This document shows positions 54,842 through 63,800 of a stretch of DNA of 64,000 nucleotides, in pieces. Origin of the DNA: Brevibacillus_D fluminis_A (GTDB lineage Bacteria > Bacillota > Bacilli > Brevibacillales > Brevibacillaceae). Below the pieces are notes generated by a model. That model searched no databases. It worked only from the letters and a program-made list of their open reading frames with translations, and was not told the origin of the DNA. Numbering within the stretch: the stretch's first letter is position 1; the number at the start of each line of letters is the position of its first letter. The stretch is taken from contig NZ_CM125436.1 of assembly GCF_052072235.1 (NCBI RefSeq), positions 1,482,001-1,546,000 of the forward strand. Direction: 5' to 3'. The position numbers and the translations under genes were made by a program.

Positions 54842-56092
54842 TTGCACTGGCGTTCATGGGATCTGAACCTGAAAACCAGGTTGATCGGGGAAACGCTCTT
54901 TCATACGTTGTTTTGGATGTATTTTCCGTTTATCACGCTCTACTTCAGCGCCGCTTTCGGCAAACATGTGGCTGGAATGCTCATGTCTGTCCCGCCGCTT
55001 TTGGGCATTCTCGGCAACCTGACAGGCGGTTTTTTGGCTGACCGGATCGGCCGACGTCCTGTCATGCTGATGGGGGCATTTTTGCAGAGCGGGATGTTTG
55101 CTTTGTTCGCCTGCTCGCTTTCCCCGTGGACGGATTATCTGGCGTTTATTGGCATCGGTGTGGGAGGTTCGCTCTACAGCCCCGCCAGCTCTGCTATGGT
55201 GGCAGATTTGACAACCGACAAAGACAGGCGGCTTGTGTTCGCCACTTTTGTCACAGCGACGAATATTGGCGCCGTATTCGGTCCTGCCCTTGGCTCGATC
55301 TTTTTCTTTCACTATCGCAGCGGGCTGTTGTGGACATGCACCCTTGTCACACTGCTTTATGCGGTCGCAATCTTATTCATCGTCAAAGAAACGCTGCCCG
55401 CGCGAGCGATGCGGGAAGGGGAGCCAACAGGCTTTGCTTCCGCCCTGAAGGAGCAGTGGCGCAATTACGGCGTGATTTTCCGTGACAGAGCGTTTGCCAC
55501 GTATATTGTGGCAGGCATTTTGGTCACCATCGCGTTCATGCAGCTGGACTTGTATTTGGCCGTCTATGTGAAAGAATTCGTGCCGACACAGGCGTTGATC
55601 GCGGTTTCGGGATGGTCGGTTTCCCTCACCAGCGCGGAAGTGTTCGGTTTGATTCTCGGCTTGAACGGTCTCATGTTTGTCCTGGGCTCCGTACCGGTTA
55701 CCAAATGGTTCGAGCGGTGGAGCGACCGGGATATGTTCATCCTGTCTGCGCTTTTGTTCGGGATGGGCATGTTTCTCGTTGGGCTCACGACGAATGTCTG
55801 GCTGCTGCTTTGCTTCATGATCGTCCTGACGGTTGGGGAAGTGCTGCGTTCGCCGGTAGCGCAAGGCTTCGTCAGCAAATATGCGCCCGAGGAGGCGCGG
55901 GGCCGGTATATGGGGGCGTCGAGCCTGCAGTTTTCGATCGGGCGCTTTCTCGCGCCGCTGACGGTCATCTTGTCGGAGTGGCTGCCGCCAAGCGGGGTGT
56001 TCGGCTTCATTTTTCTTTGCACGATCGTTAGCGCTGTGCTTTATGTGAAGCTCTTTCGCATCATACCGGCCCGTTATGCGGACGTAGGATGA
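54842..56092 (+). CDS. MFS transporter (MdtH/YttB-like)
   Basis: About 416 residues with twelve membrane segments and motif A GGFLADRIGRRPVM after the second. Motif C-like GPALGSIFF suggests an antiporter, most likely drug or metabolite efflux. GGAGG at 54828 favours TTG 54842 over ATG 54836, which is only three bases away. It is divergent from the lrp-eamA operon. Confidence 0.88.
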   Translation: MHWRSWDLNLKTRLIGETLFHTLFWMYFPFITLYFSAAFGKHVAGMLMSVPPLLGILGNLTGGFLADRIGRRPVMLMGAFLQSGMFALFACSLSPWTDYLAFIGIGVGGSLYSPASSAMVADLTTDKDRRLVFATFVTATNIGAVFGPALGSIFFFHYRSGLLWTCTLVTLLYAVAILFIVKETLPARAMREGEPTGFASALKEQWRNYGVIFRDRAFATYIVAGILVTIAFMQLDLYLAVYVKEFVPTQALIAVSGWSVSLTSAEVFGLILGLNGLMFVLGSVPVTKWFERWSDRDMFILSALLFGMGMFLVGLTTNVWLLLCFMIVLTVGEVLRSPVAQGFVSKYAPEEARGRYMGASSLQFSIGRFLAPLTVILSEWLPPSGVFGFIFLCTIVSAVLYVKLFRIIPARYADVG

Positions 56093-56110
56093 CTCTGTCA
56101 CGGGGAAAAG

Positions 56111-56172
56111 GAGACAGCCTGGAACAGTTGCCGAAAGCAGCGGATGCTCCAGGCTGTCTCTTCGTTTATTTC
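56111..56172 (+). terminator. Strong terminator of the MFS gene
   Basis: GAGACAGCCTGGA / TCCAGGCTGTCTC, 13 bp, followed by TTCGTTTATTT. Confidence 0.9.
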
Positions 56173-56215
56173 CCCACGAGCACGGGCTCACGGATGTCCG
56201 GCTTCCGGAGAGACT

Positions 56216-56562
56216 GGACGACCGCGCAATTCGCAAGGTCTGGCCGGGAGCCCAGAGAACGGAAGGTTATACAGCTCGGAGCACGGTGCTGTCGCCCATG
56301 ATGAGAGCAATCTCATTGAGGCAGGTGTCAGCTGCTTGTCGCCAATTTGCGGGGGGAACAGATTTTGCTTATTACTATCGACAGGAATGATCCGCAAAAG
56401 ATCCTTTCGATCCAGTCCCTCTACCGAGGCCAGAATGGCCGGATTCGCGATGTCTATGAGGGAAAGGACGGCGCACTCTACTTTTTGACGAACAACCGGG
56501 ATAGCCGAGGGGTGGTCAGGCAAGGGGACGACAAGATCATCAGGCTGGTGCCTGCCAGATAA
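56216..56562 (+). pseudogene. Remnant of a PQQ-dependent sugar dehydrogenase
   Basis: Two blocks in different frames: RNSQGLAGSPENGRLYSSEHG plus HDESNLIEAG (to about 56326), then LRGEQILLITIDR and GRIRDVYEGKDGALYFLTNN to RQGDDKIIRLVP (56341-56562). These are the C-terminal third of soluble aldose (glucose/sorbosone) dehydrogenases. The N-terminal two thirds and the segment between the blocks are missing. Not functional. Confidence 0.75.
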
Positions 56563-56786
56563 GCACGCCGCTGCAACGGCGATTCCGACAGATGATGGCT
56601 GCTCACTTGAGCGGTCTCTTTCTTTTTCAGTTCGATCTGACCGACAAAAACTGTCTAAGAAGAATGAATTTTCAGTCGTTTACTGCCGTAGTTTCCACTT
56701 TTTCCGACCATTACTATTAGGGATAAGAAGCAAGCATCATTCACGCTCGTTTCTTTCCGAGCAACGATTGGAGGAGGCTAAAACCG
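56563..56786 (+). promoter_or_regulatory. Upstream region of the phenol operon
   Basis: The best promoter candidate is TTTCCA (56692-56697), 17 bases, TATTAG (56715-56720), which is weak and suggests an activator. TTTTCAGTTCG (about 56622) and TTTTCAGTCG (about 56670) are similar direct repeats some 48 bases apart. No regulator gene is adjacent within the window. Confidence 0.35.
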
Positions 56787-58295
56787 ATGATGAATGGCAA
56801 AGAGTATCTGGAAAGTCTCAAGGATGGCCGGGTTGTCTACCTGAACGGGGAAAAGATTGACGATGTCACATCACATCCCGCCTACCAGAATTCGGCAAGG
56901 TCGATCGCCCGTATGTATGACGCGCTGCATGATCCGCAGAAAGCGCAGATTTTGACAACGAAGACGGAAAGCGGAAATCTTACCCACAAGTATTTCAAAG
57001 CGCCTTCGTCTGCACAGGAATTACTGGAATCCCGAAATGCGGTTGCCGAGTGGTCGAAGATGAGCTATGGGTATATGGGGCGAACGCCGGATTACAAAGC
57101 TTCCTTCACCGCTCACCTGGGGGCTTTTGCCGACTACTACAAAGGGTTTGAAGCGAATGCGCGGAGATGGTACGAGAAGGCGACCAAAGAGATTCCCTTC
57201 TGCAACCACACGATCATCAATCCGCAGGTCGATCGCTCCAAGCCGCTGCACGAAAACAAGGATGTGTTCGTACGCGCCGTAGCCGAACGCGACGACGGAA
57301 TTATTGTAAGCGGTGCCAAAATGGTTGGAACCGCCGCAGCGCTGACCCATTACAACTTTGTCTCCAATTATGGCCCGACCGAATTGGGCGATGGGGACAA
57401 AAGCCACGCGCTCATCTTCTTTGTGCCGATGAACGCGCCTGGGCTCAAAATGATCAGCCGCCAATCGTATGAGCTGGCGGCGGCCAAAACCGGCACGCCG
57501 TTCGATTATCCGCTATCGAGCCGCTTTGACGAAAACGATGCGGTAATCGTACTCGATAACGTGTTTATCCCTTGGGAAAACGTGCTGACGTACAAAAATG
57601 TCGAGGTGACCAATGGCTTCTTCGTCCATACTGGCTTCTTCAACCGGTTCACGCTGCACGGCTGCACCCGTTTTGCAGTAAAGCTCGATTTCATGTCCGG
57701 CTTGCTGATGAAAGCGACGGAGATGTCCGGAACCAACCAGTTCCGCGGCGTACAGGCGCAGATCGGGGAAGTGCTCGCTTGGCGCAACATGTTCTGGGCG
57801 CTCTCCACGGCCATGTGCACGGATGCATCGCCAGGGCCAAACGGAATCGTGATTCCAAACGGAAATGCCGGCGCAGCATATCGGGTGCTGGCGCCGATGG
57901 TTTGGCTCAAGGTGAAAAGCATTTTCGAACAGGTGGTGGCTGGCGGCTTGATTCAGCTGCCGTCTAGCGCAAGCGACTTCCTCAATCCGGAAATCCGGCA
58001 GTACCTGGATACGTACTATCGGGGTTCGGGAGTAGGCGCGGAAGAGCGCGTGAAGCTGATGAAGCTCGTCTGGGACGCGATTGGAACGGAGTTCGGCGGC
58101 CGCCACGAGCTCTATGAGGTGAACTACGCCGGCAATCAGGAAAACATCCGCCTGGAGACGCTGAAGCTGGCTGATGCGACAGGGCAATCGCGCGCATTCA
58201 CATCGTTTGTCGAGCAAGCGATGAGCGATTACGACCTGCACGGCTGGACGACAAGCGATTGGGTCAACGTGCAAAAAGAGGAGCTGGTGCGCTGA
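56787..58295 (+). CDS. Two-component FAD-dependent phenol hydroxylase, oxygenase component
   Basis: 502 residues of the HpaB/PheA group (SLKDGRVVYLNGEKIDDVT..., HLGAFADYYKGFE, FVSNYGPTEL, LPSSASDFLNPE), matching in length and style the large phenol hydroxylase subunit of thermophilic bacilli. It uses FADH2 and O2 to hydroxylate a phenol to a catechol. 4-Hydroxyphenylacetate is the alternative substrate for this family, but the catechol dioxygenase and catechol lower pathway that follow favour phenol. ATG 56787 follows GGAGGAGG. First gene of the operon. Confidence 0.88.
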   Translation: MMNGKEYLESLKDGRVVYLNGEKIDDVTSHPAYQNSARSIARMYDALHDPQKAQILTTKTESGNLTHKYFKAPSSAQELLESRNAVAEWSKMSYGYMGRTPDYKASFTAHLGAFADYYKGFEANARRWYEKATKEIPFCNHTIINPQVDRSKPLHENKDVFVRAVAERDDGIIVSGAKMVGTAAALTHYNFVSNYGPTELGDGDKSHALIFFVPMNAPGLKMISRQSYELAAAKTGTPFDYPLSSRFDENDAVIVLDNVFIPWENVLTYKNVEVTNGFFVHTGFFNRFTLHGCTRFAVKLDFMSGLLMKATEMSGTNQFRGVQAQIGEVLAWRNMFWALSTAMCTDASPGPNGIVIPNGNAGAAYRVLAPMVWLKVKSIFEQVVAGGLIQLPSSASDFLNPEIRQYLDTYYRGSGVGAEERVKLMKLVWDAIGTEFGGRHELYEVNYAGNQENIRLETLKLADATGQSRAFTSFVEQAMSDYDLHGWTTSDWVNVQKEELVR

Positions 58296-58780
58296 TGGAT
58301 GATCGGCTGTTCCGCAATGCGATGGGCAAGTTCGCCAGTGGCGTCACCGTGATCACGACAGAGGTGGACGGCGAGCCGTACGGAATGACGGCAAACGCCT
58401 TTCTGTCCGTCTCGCTGCAGCCAAAACTGGTGCTTGTCTCGGTCGGCGTGCATGCGCAGATGCATCAGCGCCTCAAGCAGGCGAAACGGTATGCGGTGAA
58501 CATTTTGGCCCGGCACCAGGAAGACGTATCCGCCTTGTTTGCGGGCCAGAAAAAAGACGGGGGAACGGTAGCTTTTGAACATGTCGACGGCATTCCGGTG
58601 CTGAAAGATACGATTGCCACGATTACCTGCAATGTGGTTGCCGAACATCTGGCAGGCGACCATACGCTGTTCATCGGGGAAGTGACCGACCTTCGGCTGG
58701 TAGATGGGGAACCATTGCTGTTCTATCAGGGGAAGTACCGCGATCTGGCGGAGCTTCCGGAAAACGCGCCAAGCCGATGA
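58295..58780 (+). CDS. Flavin reductase component of the phenol hydroxylase
   Basis: 161 residues, the same length as PheA2 of Geobacillus thermoglucosidasius. Flavin reductase-like fold with ASGVTVITTEVDGEPYGMTA, the isoalloxazine site. Supplies reduced FAD to the oxygenase from NADH. Its ATG overlaps the oxygenase stop (TGATG), implying translational coupling. Confidence 0.92.
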   Translation: MDDRLFRNAMGKFASGVTVITTEVDGEPYGMTANAFLSVSLQPKLVLVSVGVHAQMHQRLKQAKRYAVNILARHQEDVSALFAGQKKDGGTVAFEHVDGIPVLKDTIATITCNVVAEHLAGDHTLFIGEVTDLRLVDGEPLLFYQGKYRDLAELPENAPSR

Positions 58781-59691
58781 TAACCGTCTCAATCACCCAT
58801 GGCACAGGTGCGCTTCCAGCACCTCCTGAACCTTGCGTGATGGCGCTCGGCTTTTTCGACGGGGTGCACCTTGGGCACCGCCAAGTGATCGGCAGAGCCA
58901 GAGAACTTGCCGACCTGCACGGCATCAAGCTTGCCGTATTGACGTTTGATCCCCATCCAAGGGAAGTCATCGGTCGGGGCGCGGTGAGCTGCTTGACGCC
59001 ATTTGCCGCAAAAGAAGCGCTGCTTGCGCAAACAGGTGTCGATCTTTTGTATGTCATTCGCTTTGACCGGCAGTTTGCCGCGCTTACCCCGCATGAATTT
59101 GTCCAGCAGTACGTGGTCGGGATGGGAGCGAGGCATGTCGTAGCCGGGTTTGATTTTACGTATGGGCATCTGGGAAAGGGGAACATGAGCACAATCGAGC
59201 GCGATGGGAGCGGGTTTTTTCACGCGAGCACCATCCCGGAGGTGAAGCGGGCAGGCCGCAAAATAAGCTCCACCATCATCCGGGAATCGCTGCTGGCAGG
59301 AGCCGTTCACCTCATCCCGCTCTATCTCGGCGACTTTTATGAGAGCAGAGGGATGGTGAAACAGCAAACTGTCAGCATTCGCGCAAACGCGGAAACGCGG
59401 ACGCAGGTCATTGTGCAGCCACACGTTGCCTTGCCCGGCGAAGGGAGCTATGAGGTAGAGGTGCGTGTCGGCCGCCATGTGCGCATTACGACGGCCTGGG
59501 TTGGCAAGCAGGCGGATGGCTCGCCCATGCTGGAGATTGAATGGAGCAAACCACACGCAAAAATCAACCGCGATCCGGTCATCATCAAATGGCTCAGCAG
59601 GCTGGATCCGGTTTCCAGGACACAAAGCGAGGAGGGGGTAACGTGTTTCTTGAAAAACGAACGATTTCCGGCGAATGCGCAAAGCAACTGA
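58777..59691 (+). CDS. FAD synthetase (RibF-like) lacking the riboflavin kinase signature
   Basis: 304 residues. N-terminal FMN adenylyltransferase domain is intact: GFFDGVHLGH (25-34), TFDPHP (56-61), FDFTYGHLGKGN (125-136), ISSTIIR (163-169). The C-terminal part (about 185-270) aligns in position with riboflavin kinase but lacks the flavokinase PTAN motif region and its GR-x-x-G lead, so it should be FMN-adenylating only. ATGA overlap with the reductase gene. A dedicated FAD supply for the FAD-using monooxygenase is the obvious reading (inference). Confidence 0.85.
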   Translation: MITVSITHGTGALPAPPEPCVMALGFFDGVHLGHRQVIGRARELADLHGIKLAVLTFDPHPREVIGRGAVSCLTPFAAKEALLAQTGVDLLYVIRFDRQFAALTPHEFVQQYVVGMGARHVVAGFDFTYGHLGKGNMSTIERDGSGFFHASTIPEVKRAGRKISSTIIRESLLAGAVHLIPLYLGDFYESRGMVKQQTVSIRANAETRTQVIVQPHVALPGEGSYEVEVRVGRHVRITTAWVGKQADGSPMLEIEWSKPHAKINRDPVIIKWLSRLDPVSRTQSEEGVTCFLKNERFPANAQSN

Positions 59692-60071
59692 TTGCGGCGG
59701 CTGGAGAAAAAGCCAAGGAGCTGCAAATTGCCGTCAACATTGCCGTCGCCGACGATGGAGGCAATCTCATCGGGTTCTTGCGGATGGACAACGCCCCGCT
59801 GCTCAGCATCGAGATCGCGCAAAACAAAGCATATACAGCTGCGGCGTTTGGCTTCCCGACCCACGAGTGGTACCCGATGATCGAGAAGCATCCCGCGCTG
59901 AAGGTCGGGATTGTCCACACGCCTCGCCTTGTAGTGTTCGGCGGGGGGTATCCGATCTTTAGCGAAGGCAAGCTTGCCGGCGGAATCGGCGTGAGCGGCG
60001 GATCGGAAGAACAGGATCAGCTTTGCTGCCTGGCCGCCCTGGCTTTGCTTGGAGACCGGCAGGAGCGGTAA
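59643..60071 (+). CDS. GlcG/HbpS family protein
   Basis: 142 residues of the heme-degrading/binding (DUF336) fold: VNIAVADDGGNLIGFLRMD, NKAYTAAAFG, GGGYPIF, GGIGVSGGS. Common in catabolic gene clusters, with unclear function. The GTG start at 59643 follows GAGGAGGGGG and overlaps the end of the FAD synthetase gene by 49 bases. Confidence 0.85.
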   Translation: MFLEKRTISGECAKQLIAAAGEKAKELQIAVNIAVADDGGNLIGFLRMDNAPLLSIEIAQNKAYTAAAFGFPTHEWYPMIEKHPALKVGIVHTPRLVVFGGGYPIFSEGKLAGGIGVSGGSEEQDQLCCLAALALLGDRQER

Positions 60072-60107
60072 ATTTACGAATTATCACATGATTAAGGGGA
60101 GATGGAT

Positions 60108-61019
60108 GTGAGCATTCTTCGCATAGGTCGGCTGCAGCTTCGGGTGATGGATTTGGAGGAATCCGTGAAGTACTACACCGAGGTCATCGGATTGGAAGAG
60201 ATGGGACGGGATGAATCACGCGTTTATTTGAAGGCGTGGGACGAATACGACCACCACAGCATCATTTTGCAAAAAGCGGACTCCCCGGGCATGGACCACA
60301 TGGCATTTAAAGTGTCCAATATTCACGCCCTGGAGAAGCTGGAAAAGAACATCGAGCAATTCGGCTGCACCTTGAAACGGGTGTCGCGGGGCAGTCGGCT
60401 TGCGGAAGGGGAAGCCGTTCGCTTTGAGATTCCGACCGGCCACCATGTCGAGCTGTATACGGAGATCGAGCATGTGGGCACCGCGGTTGGTGTACTCAAT
60501 CCCGCTCCGTGGCCGGACACGCTGCGCGGCATCGCGCCGCATCGTCTGGACCATGCCCTCCTGACGGGCCATGATCTCGAGACGGTCACCCGCTTCTTCG
60601 TCGAAGCCCTCGGCTTCCGGCAATGCGAAAAAGTCGTCACGGTCGACGGCGAAACGATGATCGGCAGCTTCCTGTCGGCAACGAACAAAGCGCATGACCT
60701 CGCTTTTGTCAAAGGGCCGGATAAGAAGTTCCACCACGCCGGCTTCTACGTCGACAACTGGTATGAAGTGCTGAAGGCGGCCGACATCTTGTCCAAAAAC
60801 AAGGTGACCGTTGAAATTACGCCGACGCGCCATGGCATCACCCGCGGGCAGACTGTGTATTTCTTCGATCCGTCCGGCAACCGCAATGAGGCGTTCGCGA
60901 GCGGTTACATCTCTTACGCCGATTTCCCGACGATCACCTGGACTGAAGACCAGATCGCGGCGGGCATCTTTTATCATCGCAGGGAAATGGTGGAGTCGTT
61001 CTCCAAAGCGCTCACATAG
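60108..61019 (+). CDS. Catechol 2,3-dioxygenase (extradiol)
   Basis: 303 residues, two vicinal-oxygen-chelate modules. Iron ligands His149 (HRLDHALL), His210 (KFHHAGF) and Glu261 (GNRNEAF); the YFFDPSGNRNE segment is the extradiol signature. Cleaves catechol to 2-hydroxymuconate semialdehyde. GTG 60108 is placed well after AAGGGGAG, while ATG 60102 abuts it. Fits the PheB/XylE type. Confidence 0.94.
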   Translation: MSILRIGRLQLRVMDLEESVKYYTEVIGLEEMGRDESRVYLKAWDEYDHHSIILQKADSPGMDHMAFKVSNIHALEKLEKNIEQFGCTLKRVSRGSRLAEGEAVRFEIPTGHHVELYTEIEHVGTAVGVLNPAPWPDTLRGIAPHRLDHALLTGHDLETVTRFFVEALGFRQCEKVVTVDGETMIGSFLSATNKAHDLAFVKGPDKKFHHAGFYVDNWYEVLKAADILSKNKVTVEITPTRHGITRGQTVYFFDPSGNRNEAFASGYISYADFPTITWTEDQIAAGIFYHRREMVESFSKALT

Positions 61020-61036
61020 AAGGATGGGGTAAAGCG

Positions 61037-61840
61037 ATGAAGCAGATCAAGCATAGCGAAATCGCGGGCCGGTTGCTTGTGGCGGAGCGCAGCCGCGTGC
61101 CGATCGAGCCGCTCTCCACGGCGTACCCCGCGATTTCGGTTACGGATGCATACCAGATTCAAATCGCGCAAATTCAGGAAAAAGTCGCACAAGGCGCCAA
61201 AATCGTCGGGAAGAAAATTGGCCTGACCAGCGAGGCCATGCAGCAGATGTTCGGTGTCAAGACGCCTGATTACGGGCATCTGCTGGATACGATGATGCAT
61301 GTGGACGGGGATACGATCGACATCGACAGATTCATCGAGCCGAAGCTCGAGTCAGAGATCGGGTTCGTGTTGAAAAGCGATCTGCAAGGTCCCGGCATCA
61401 CAGAGGCAGACGTGATCGAGGCCACCGCCTATGTCGTGCCTGCATTTGAACTAATCGACAGCCGGATTCAAGACTGGAAAATCAAGTTCGCGGATACGGT
61501 CGCGGACAACGGCTCCTCCGCCCGTGCGATCCTGGGCGGAAAGTCGACTGAACTCGCAAACCTCGATCTGGCGCACATCGGGATGGTGGTTTCGCGAAAC
61601 GGCCAACAAATCGCCACGGCGGCAGGCGCTGCGGTGATGGGCAATCCACTGCGAGCTGTAGCTTGGCTGGCCAATGCGCTCGGCGAATTCGGCATCGCGC
61701 TGAAAGCGGGCGAAGTGGTATTGTCCGGTGCACTGACGGCTGCAGTTCCCGTGAAAGCGAGGGAGACGTATACCGCCGAGTTCGCACACATCGGCTGCGT
61801 GTCCGTTTCGTTTGGCGAAGGAAGGAGAAGGGTTGAATGA
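61037..61840 (+). CDS. mhpD: 2-Hydroxypenta-2,4-dienoate (2-oxopent-4-enoate) hydratase
   Basis: 267 residues of the hydratase/decarboxylase family: GKKIGLTSEAMQQMFGV, PDYGHLLDTM, EPKLESEIGFVL (acidic metal ligands) and VADNGSSARAILGG. Adds water to give 4-hydroxy-2-oxovalerate. Its stop overlaps the next start (ATGA). Confidence 0.93.
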   Translation: MKQIKHSEIAGRLLVAERSRVPIEPLSTAYPAISVTDAYQIQIAQIQEKVAQGAKIVGKKIGLTSEAMQQMFGVKTPDYGHLLDTMMHVDGDTIDIDRFIEPKLESEIGFVLKSDLQGPGITEADVIEATAYVVPAFELIDSRIQDWKIKFADTVADNGSSARAILGGKSTELANLDLAHIGMVVSRNGQQIATAAGAAVMGNPLRAVAWLANALGEFGIALKAGEVVLSGALTAAVPVKARETYTAEFAHIGCVSVSFGEGRRRVE

Positions 61841-62715
61841 AAAAAATGAAGGCGGCCATTCTCGGTTCAGGCAACATTGGAACCGATTTGATGTACAAAA
61901 TCGAGCGGAGCGACTGGCTCGAGATGGGCGTTATGATCGGGATAGACCCTGAGTCGGAAGGCCTGAAGCGGGCCAAAGAACGCGGCTATCCCGTCATCGA
62001 CAACGGAATTTCCGGCTTCCTGGAACACCCGGAGCAAGCTGACATCGTTTTTGACGCGACATCGGCCAAAACGCACCTCAGACATGACAAGGCCTTGCGT
62101 GAAATCGGCAAGCAGGTTGTCGATCTGACACCTGCTGCGATCGGCCCGTTTGTCGTCCCATCGGTCAATCTGGGCCAGCATGTAGAGGCGCCGAACGTCA
62201 ACATGATTACGTGCGGCGGACAGGCGACCATCCCGATCGTGCATGCGATCAACCGCGTCTCTGCCGTCGACTATGCCGAGATTGTGGCAGCCGTTGCAAG
62301 CAAAAGCGCGGGGCCGGGCACGCGGGCCAACATCGACGAATTCACCCGGACAACCGCGAGAGGCATCGAGATTATCGGCGGCGCGAAAAAGGGCAAGGCA
62401 ATCATCATCCTGAATCCTGCCGAACCGCCGCTGCTCATGCGGGACACCATTCATGCACTGGTGGCGGAAAAAGGAAAAGAAGCGGAAATCGTCAGCTCCA
62501 TCCACCAAATGGTCGCCTCGGTTCAGCAGTATGTCCCTGGTTACCGTTTGATCGGCGAACCGATTTTTGAAGGGAACCGCATCACCGTCTTTCTTGAAGT
62601 GGAGGGGGCCGGAGACTTTTTTCCGCCGTACTCCGGCAATCTCGACATTATGACGGCTGCAGCGACAAAGGTCGGCGAAGAGATGGCCAAAAAGCGGTTG
62701 CTCTTTCACACATAG
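61837..62715 (+). CDS. mhpF: Acetaldehyde dehydrogenase (acylating)
   Basis: 292 residues; NAD motif ILGSGNIGTD, catalytic Cys126 in MITCGGQA, and the usual DATSAKTH. Converts acetaldehyde to acetyl-CoA while channelled from the aldolase encoded next. Confidence 0.96.
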   Translation: MKKMKAAILGSGNIGTDLMYKIERSDWLEMGVMIGIDPESEGLKRAKERGYPVIDNGISGFLEHPEQADIVFDATSAKTHLRHDKALREIGKQVVDLTPAAIGPFVVPSVNLGQHVEAPNVNMITCGGQATIPIVHAINRVSAVDYAEIVAAVASKSAGPGTRANIDEFTRTTARGIEIIGGAKKGKAIIILNPAEPPLLMRDTIHALVAEKGKEAEIVSSIHQMVASVQQYVPGYRLIGEPIFEGNRITVFLEVEGAGDFFPPYSGNLDIMTAAATKVGEEMAKKRLLFHT

Positions 62716-62736
62716 GAATCGAGGGGAGATAAAGCG

Positions 62737-63777
62737 ATGGACGCAACACATGCAAGGCTTCATTTGGTTGATGTGACGCTGCGCGACGGCAGCCATTCGA
62801 TGAAGCACGCGTTTACGGAGCAGCAGGTCAGAGACGTTGCGCGCGGTCTTGATCAGGCGGGGATCGAGTATTTCGAGGTGTCTCACGGCGATGGCCTGGG
62901 CGGCTCCTCGCTGCAGTACGGACTGTCTGCTGTCGATGAAATGGCGCTCATCTCCGCTGCGGCCGAATCGTGCCAGCTGGCGAAAATTTCCGTGCTCCTG
63001 CTGCCCGGGATCGGCTTAAAAGAAGATTTGGAAGAAGCGGCCCGCAGAGGCGCCAAAATGGTGCGGGTCGCCACGCACATCACCGAAGCGGACGTGGCGA
63101 AGCAGCATATCGAGCTTGGGCGCAAGCTCGGTCTGAAAACAGTCGGTTTCTTGATGATGGCGCACATGGCTCCCACTGAAAAGCTCGTTGAGCAGGCGAA
63201 GCTGTTCGAGAGCTACGGGGCCGAGATCGTCTACGCCGTCGACTCGGCCGGGGCCCTGCTGCCTCACGAGGTGAAGGAGCGAATCGGTGCGATGCGCCAG
63301 ACGCTGGATTGCGAAATCGGCTTCCATGGGCACAACAATCTGTCACTCGCGATGGCCAACACGATCGCTGCGGTGGAAGCAGGGGCCACCTATGTGGATG
63401 GCAGTCTTCGCTGCCTCGGTGCTGGCAGCGGTAACACGCAGACAGAGGTCATGGCAGCCGTGTTTGACCGGCTCGGTTATGATACGGGAGTTGCGCTCTA
63501 TCCGCTCATGGACGCGGCCAATCAGGTGGTCGCCAAATTCATGCCCCGGCCGCAGGAAATCACCGGCGCAAGCCTGATCATGGGTTATTCGGGCGTCTAT
63601 TCCAGCTTTCTGCTCCATACTCAGGATGCCGCCCGCAAATTTAACGTGGATGAACGCGACATTTTGGTCGAATTGGGCAAGCGAAAGGCGATCGGCGGCC
63701 AGGAGGACATGATTGTCGAAATCGCCGCAAAACTCGCCAGAACACCGAGCGAGCGAAGCGCTGAAAGGAACACATGA
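62737..63777 (+). CDS. mhpE: 4-Hydroxy-2-oxovalerate aldolase
   Basis: 346 residues, TIM barrel of the HMGL-like family. DVTLRDGSHSMKH at the start, SHGDGLGGSS, and GFHGHNNLSLA with the metal-binding histidines. Splits 4-hydroxy-2-oxovalerate to pyruvate and acetaldehyde; forms a channelling complex with the dehydrogenase. SD GAGGGGAG. Confidence 0.96.
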   Translation: MDATHARLHLVDVTLRDGSHSMKHAFTEQQVRDVARGLDQAGIEYFEVSHGDGLGGSSLQYGLSAVDEMALISAAAESCQLAKISVLLLPGIGLKEDLEEAARRGAKMVRVATHITEADVAKQHIELGRKLGLKTVGFLMMAHMAPTEKLVEQAKLFESYGAEIVYAVDSAGALLPHEVKERIGAMRQTLDCEIGFHGHNNLSLAMANTIAAVEAGATYVDGSLRCLGAGSGNTQTEVMAAVFDRLGYDTGVALYPLMDAANQVVAKFMPRPQEITGASLIMGYSGVYSSFLLHTQDAARKFNVDERDILVELGKRKAIGGQEDMIVEIAAKLARTPSERSAERNT

Positions 63778-63800
63778 CGCGAACAGGAGGGCGAACATCG

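Noticed and set aside
56787..58295. 4-Hydroxyphenylacetate 3-monooxygenase as the function
   Set aside because: Same family, but the following catechol 2,3-dioxygenase and pentadienoate hydratase pathway fits phenol/catechol rather than homoprotocatechuate; kept only as an alternative.
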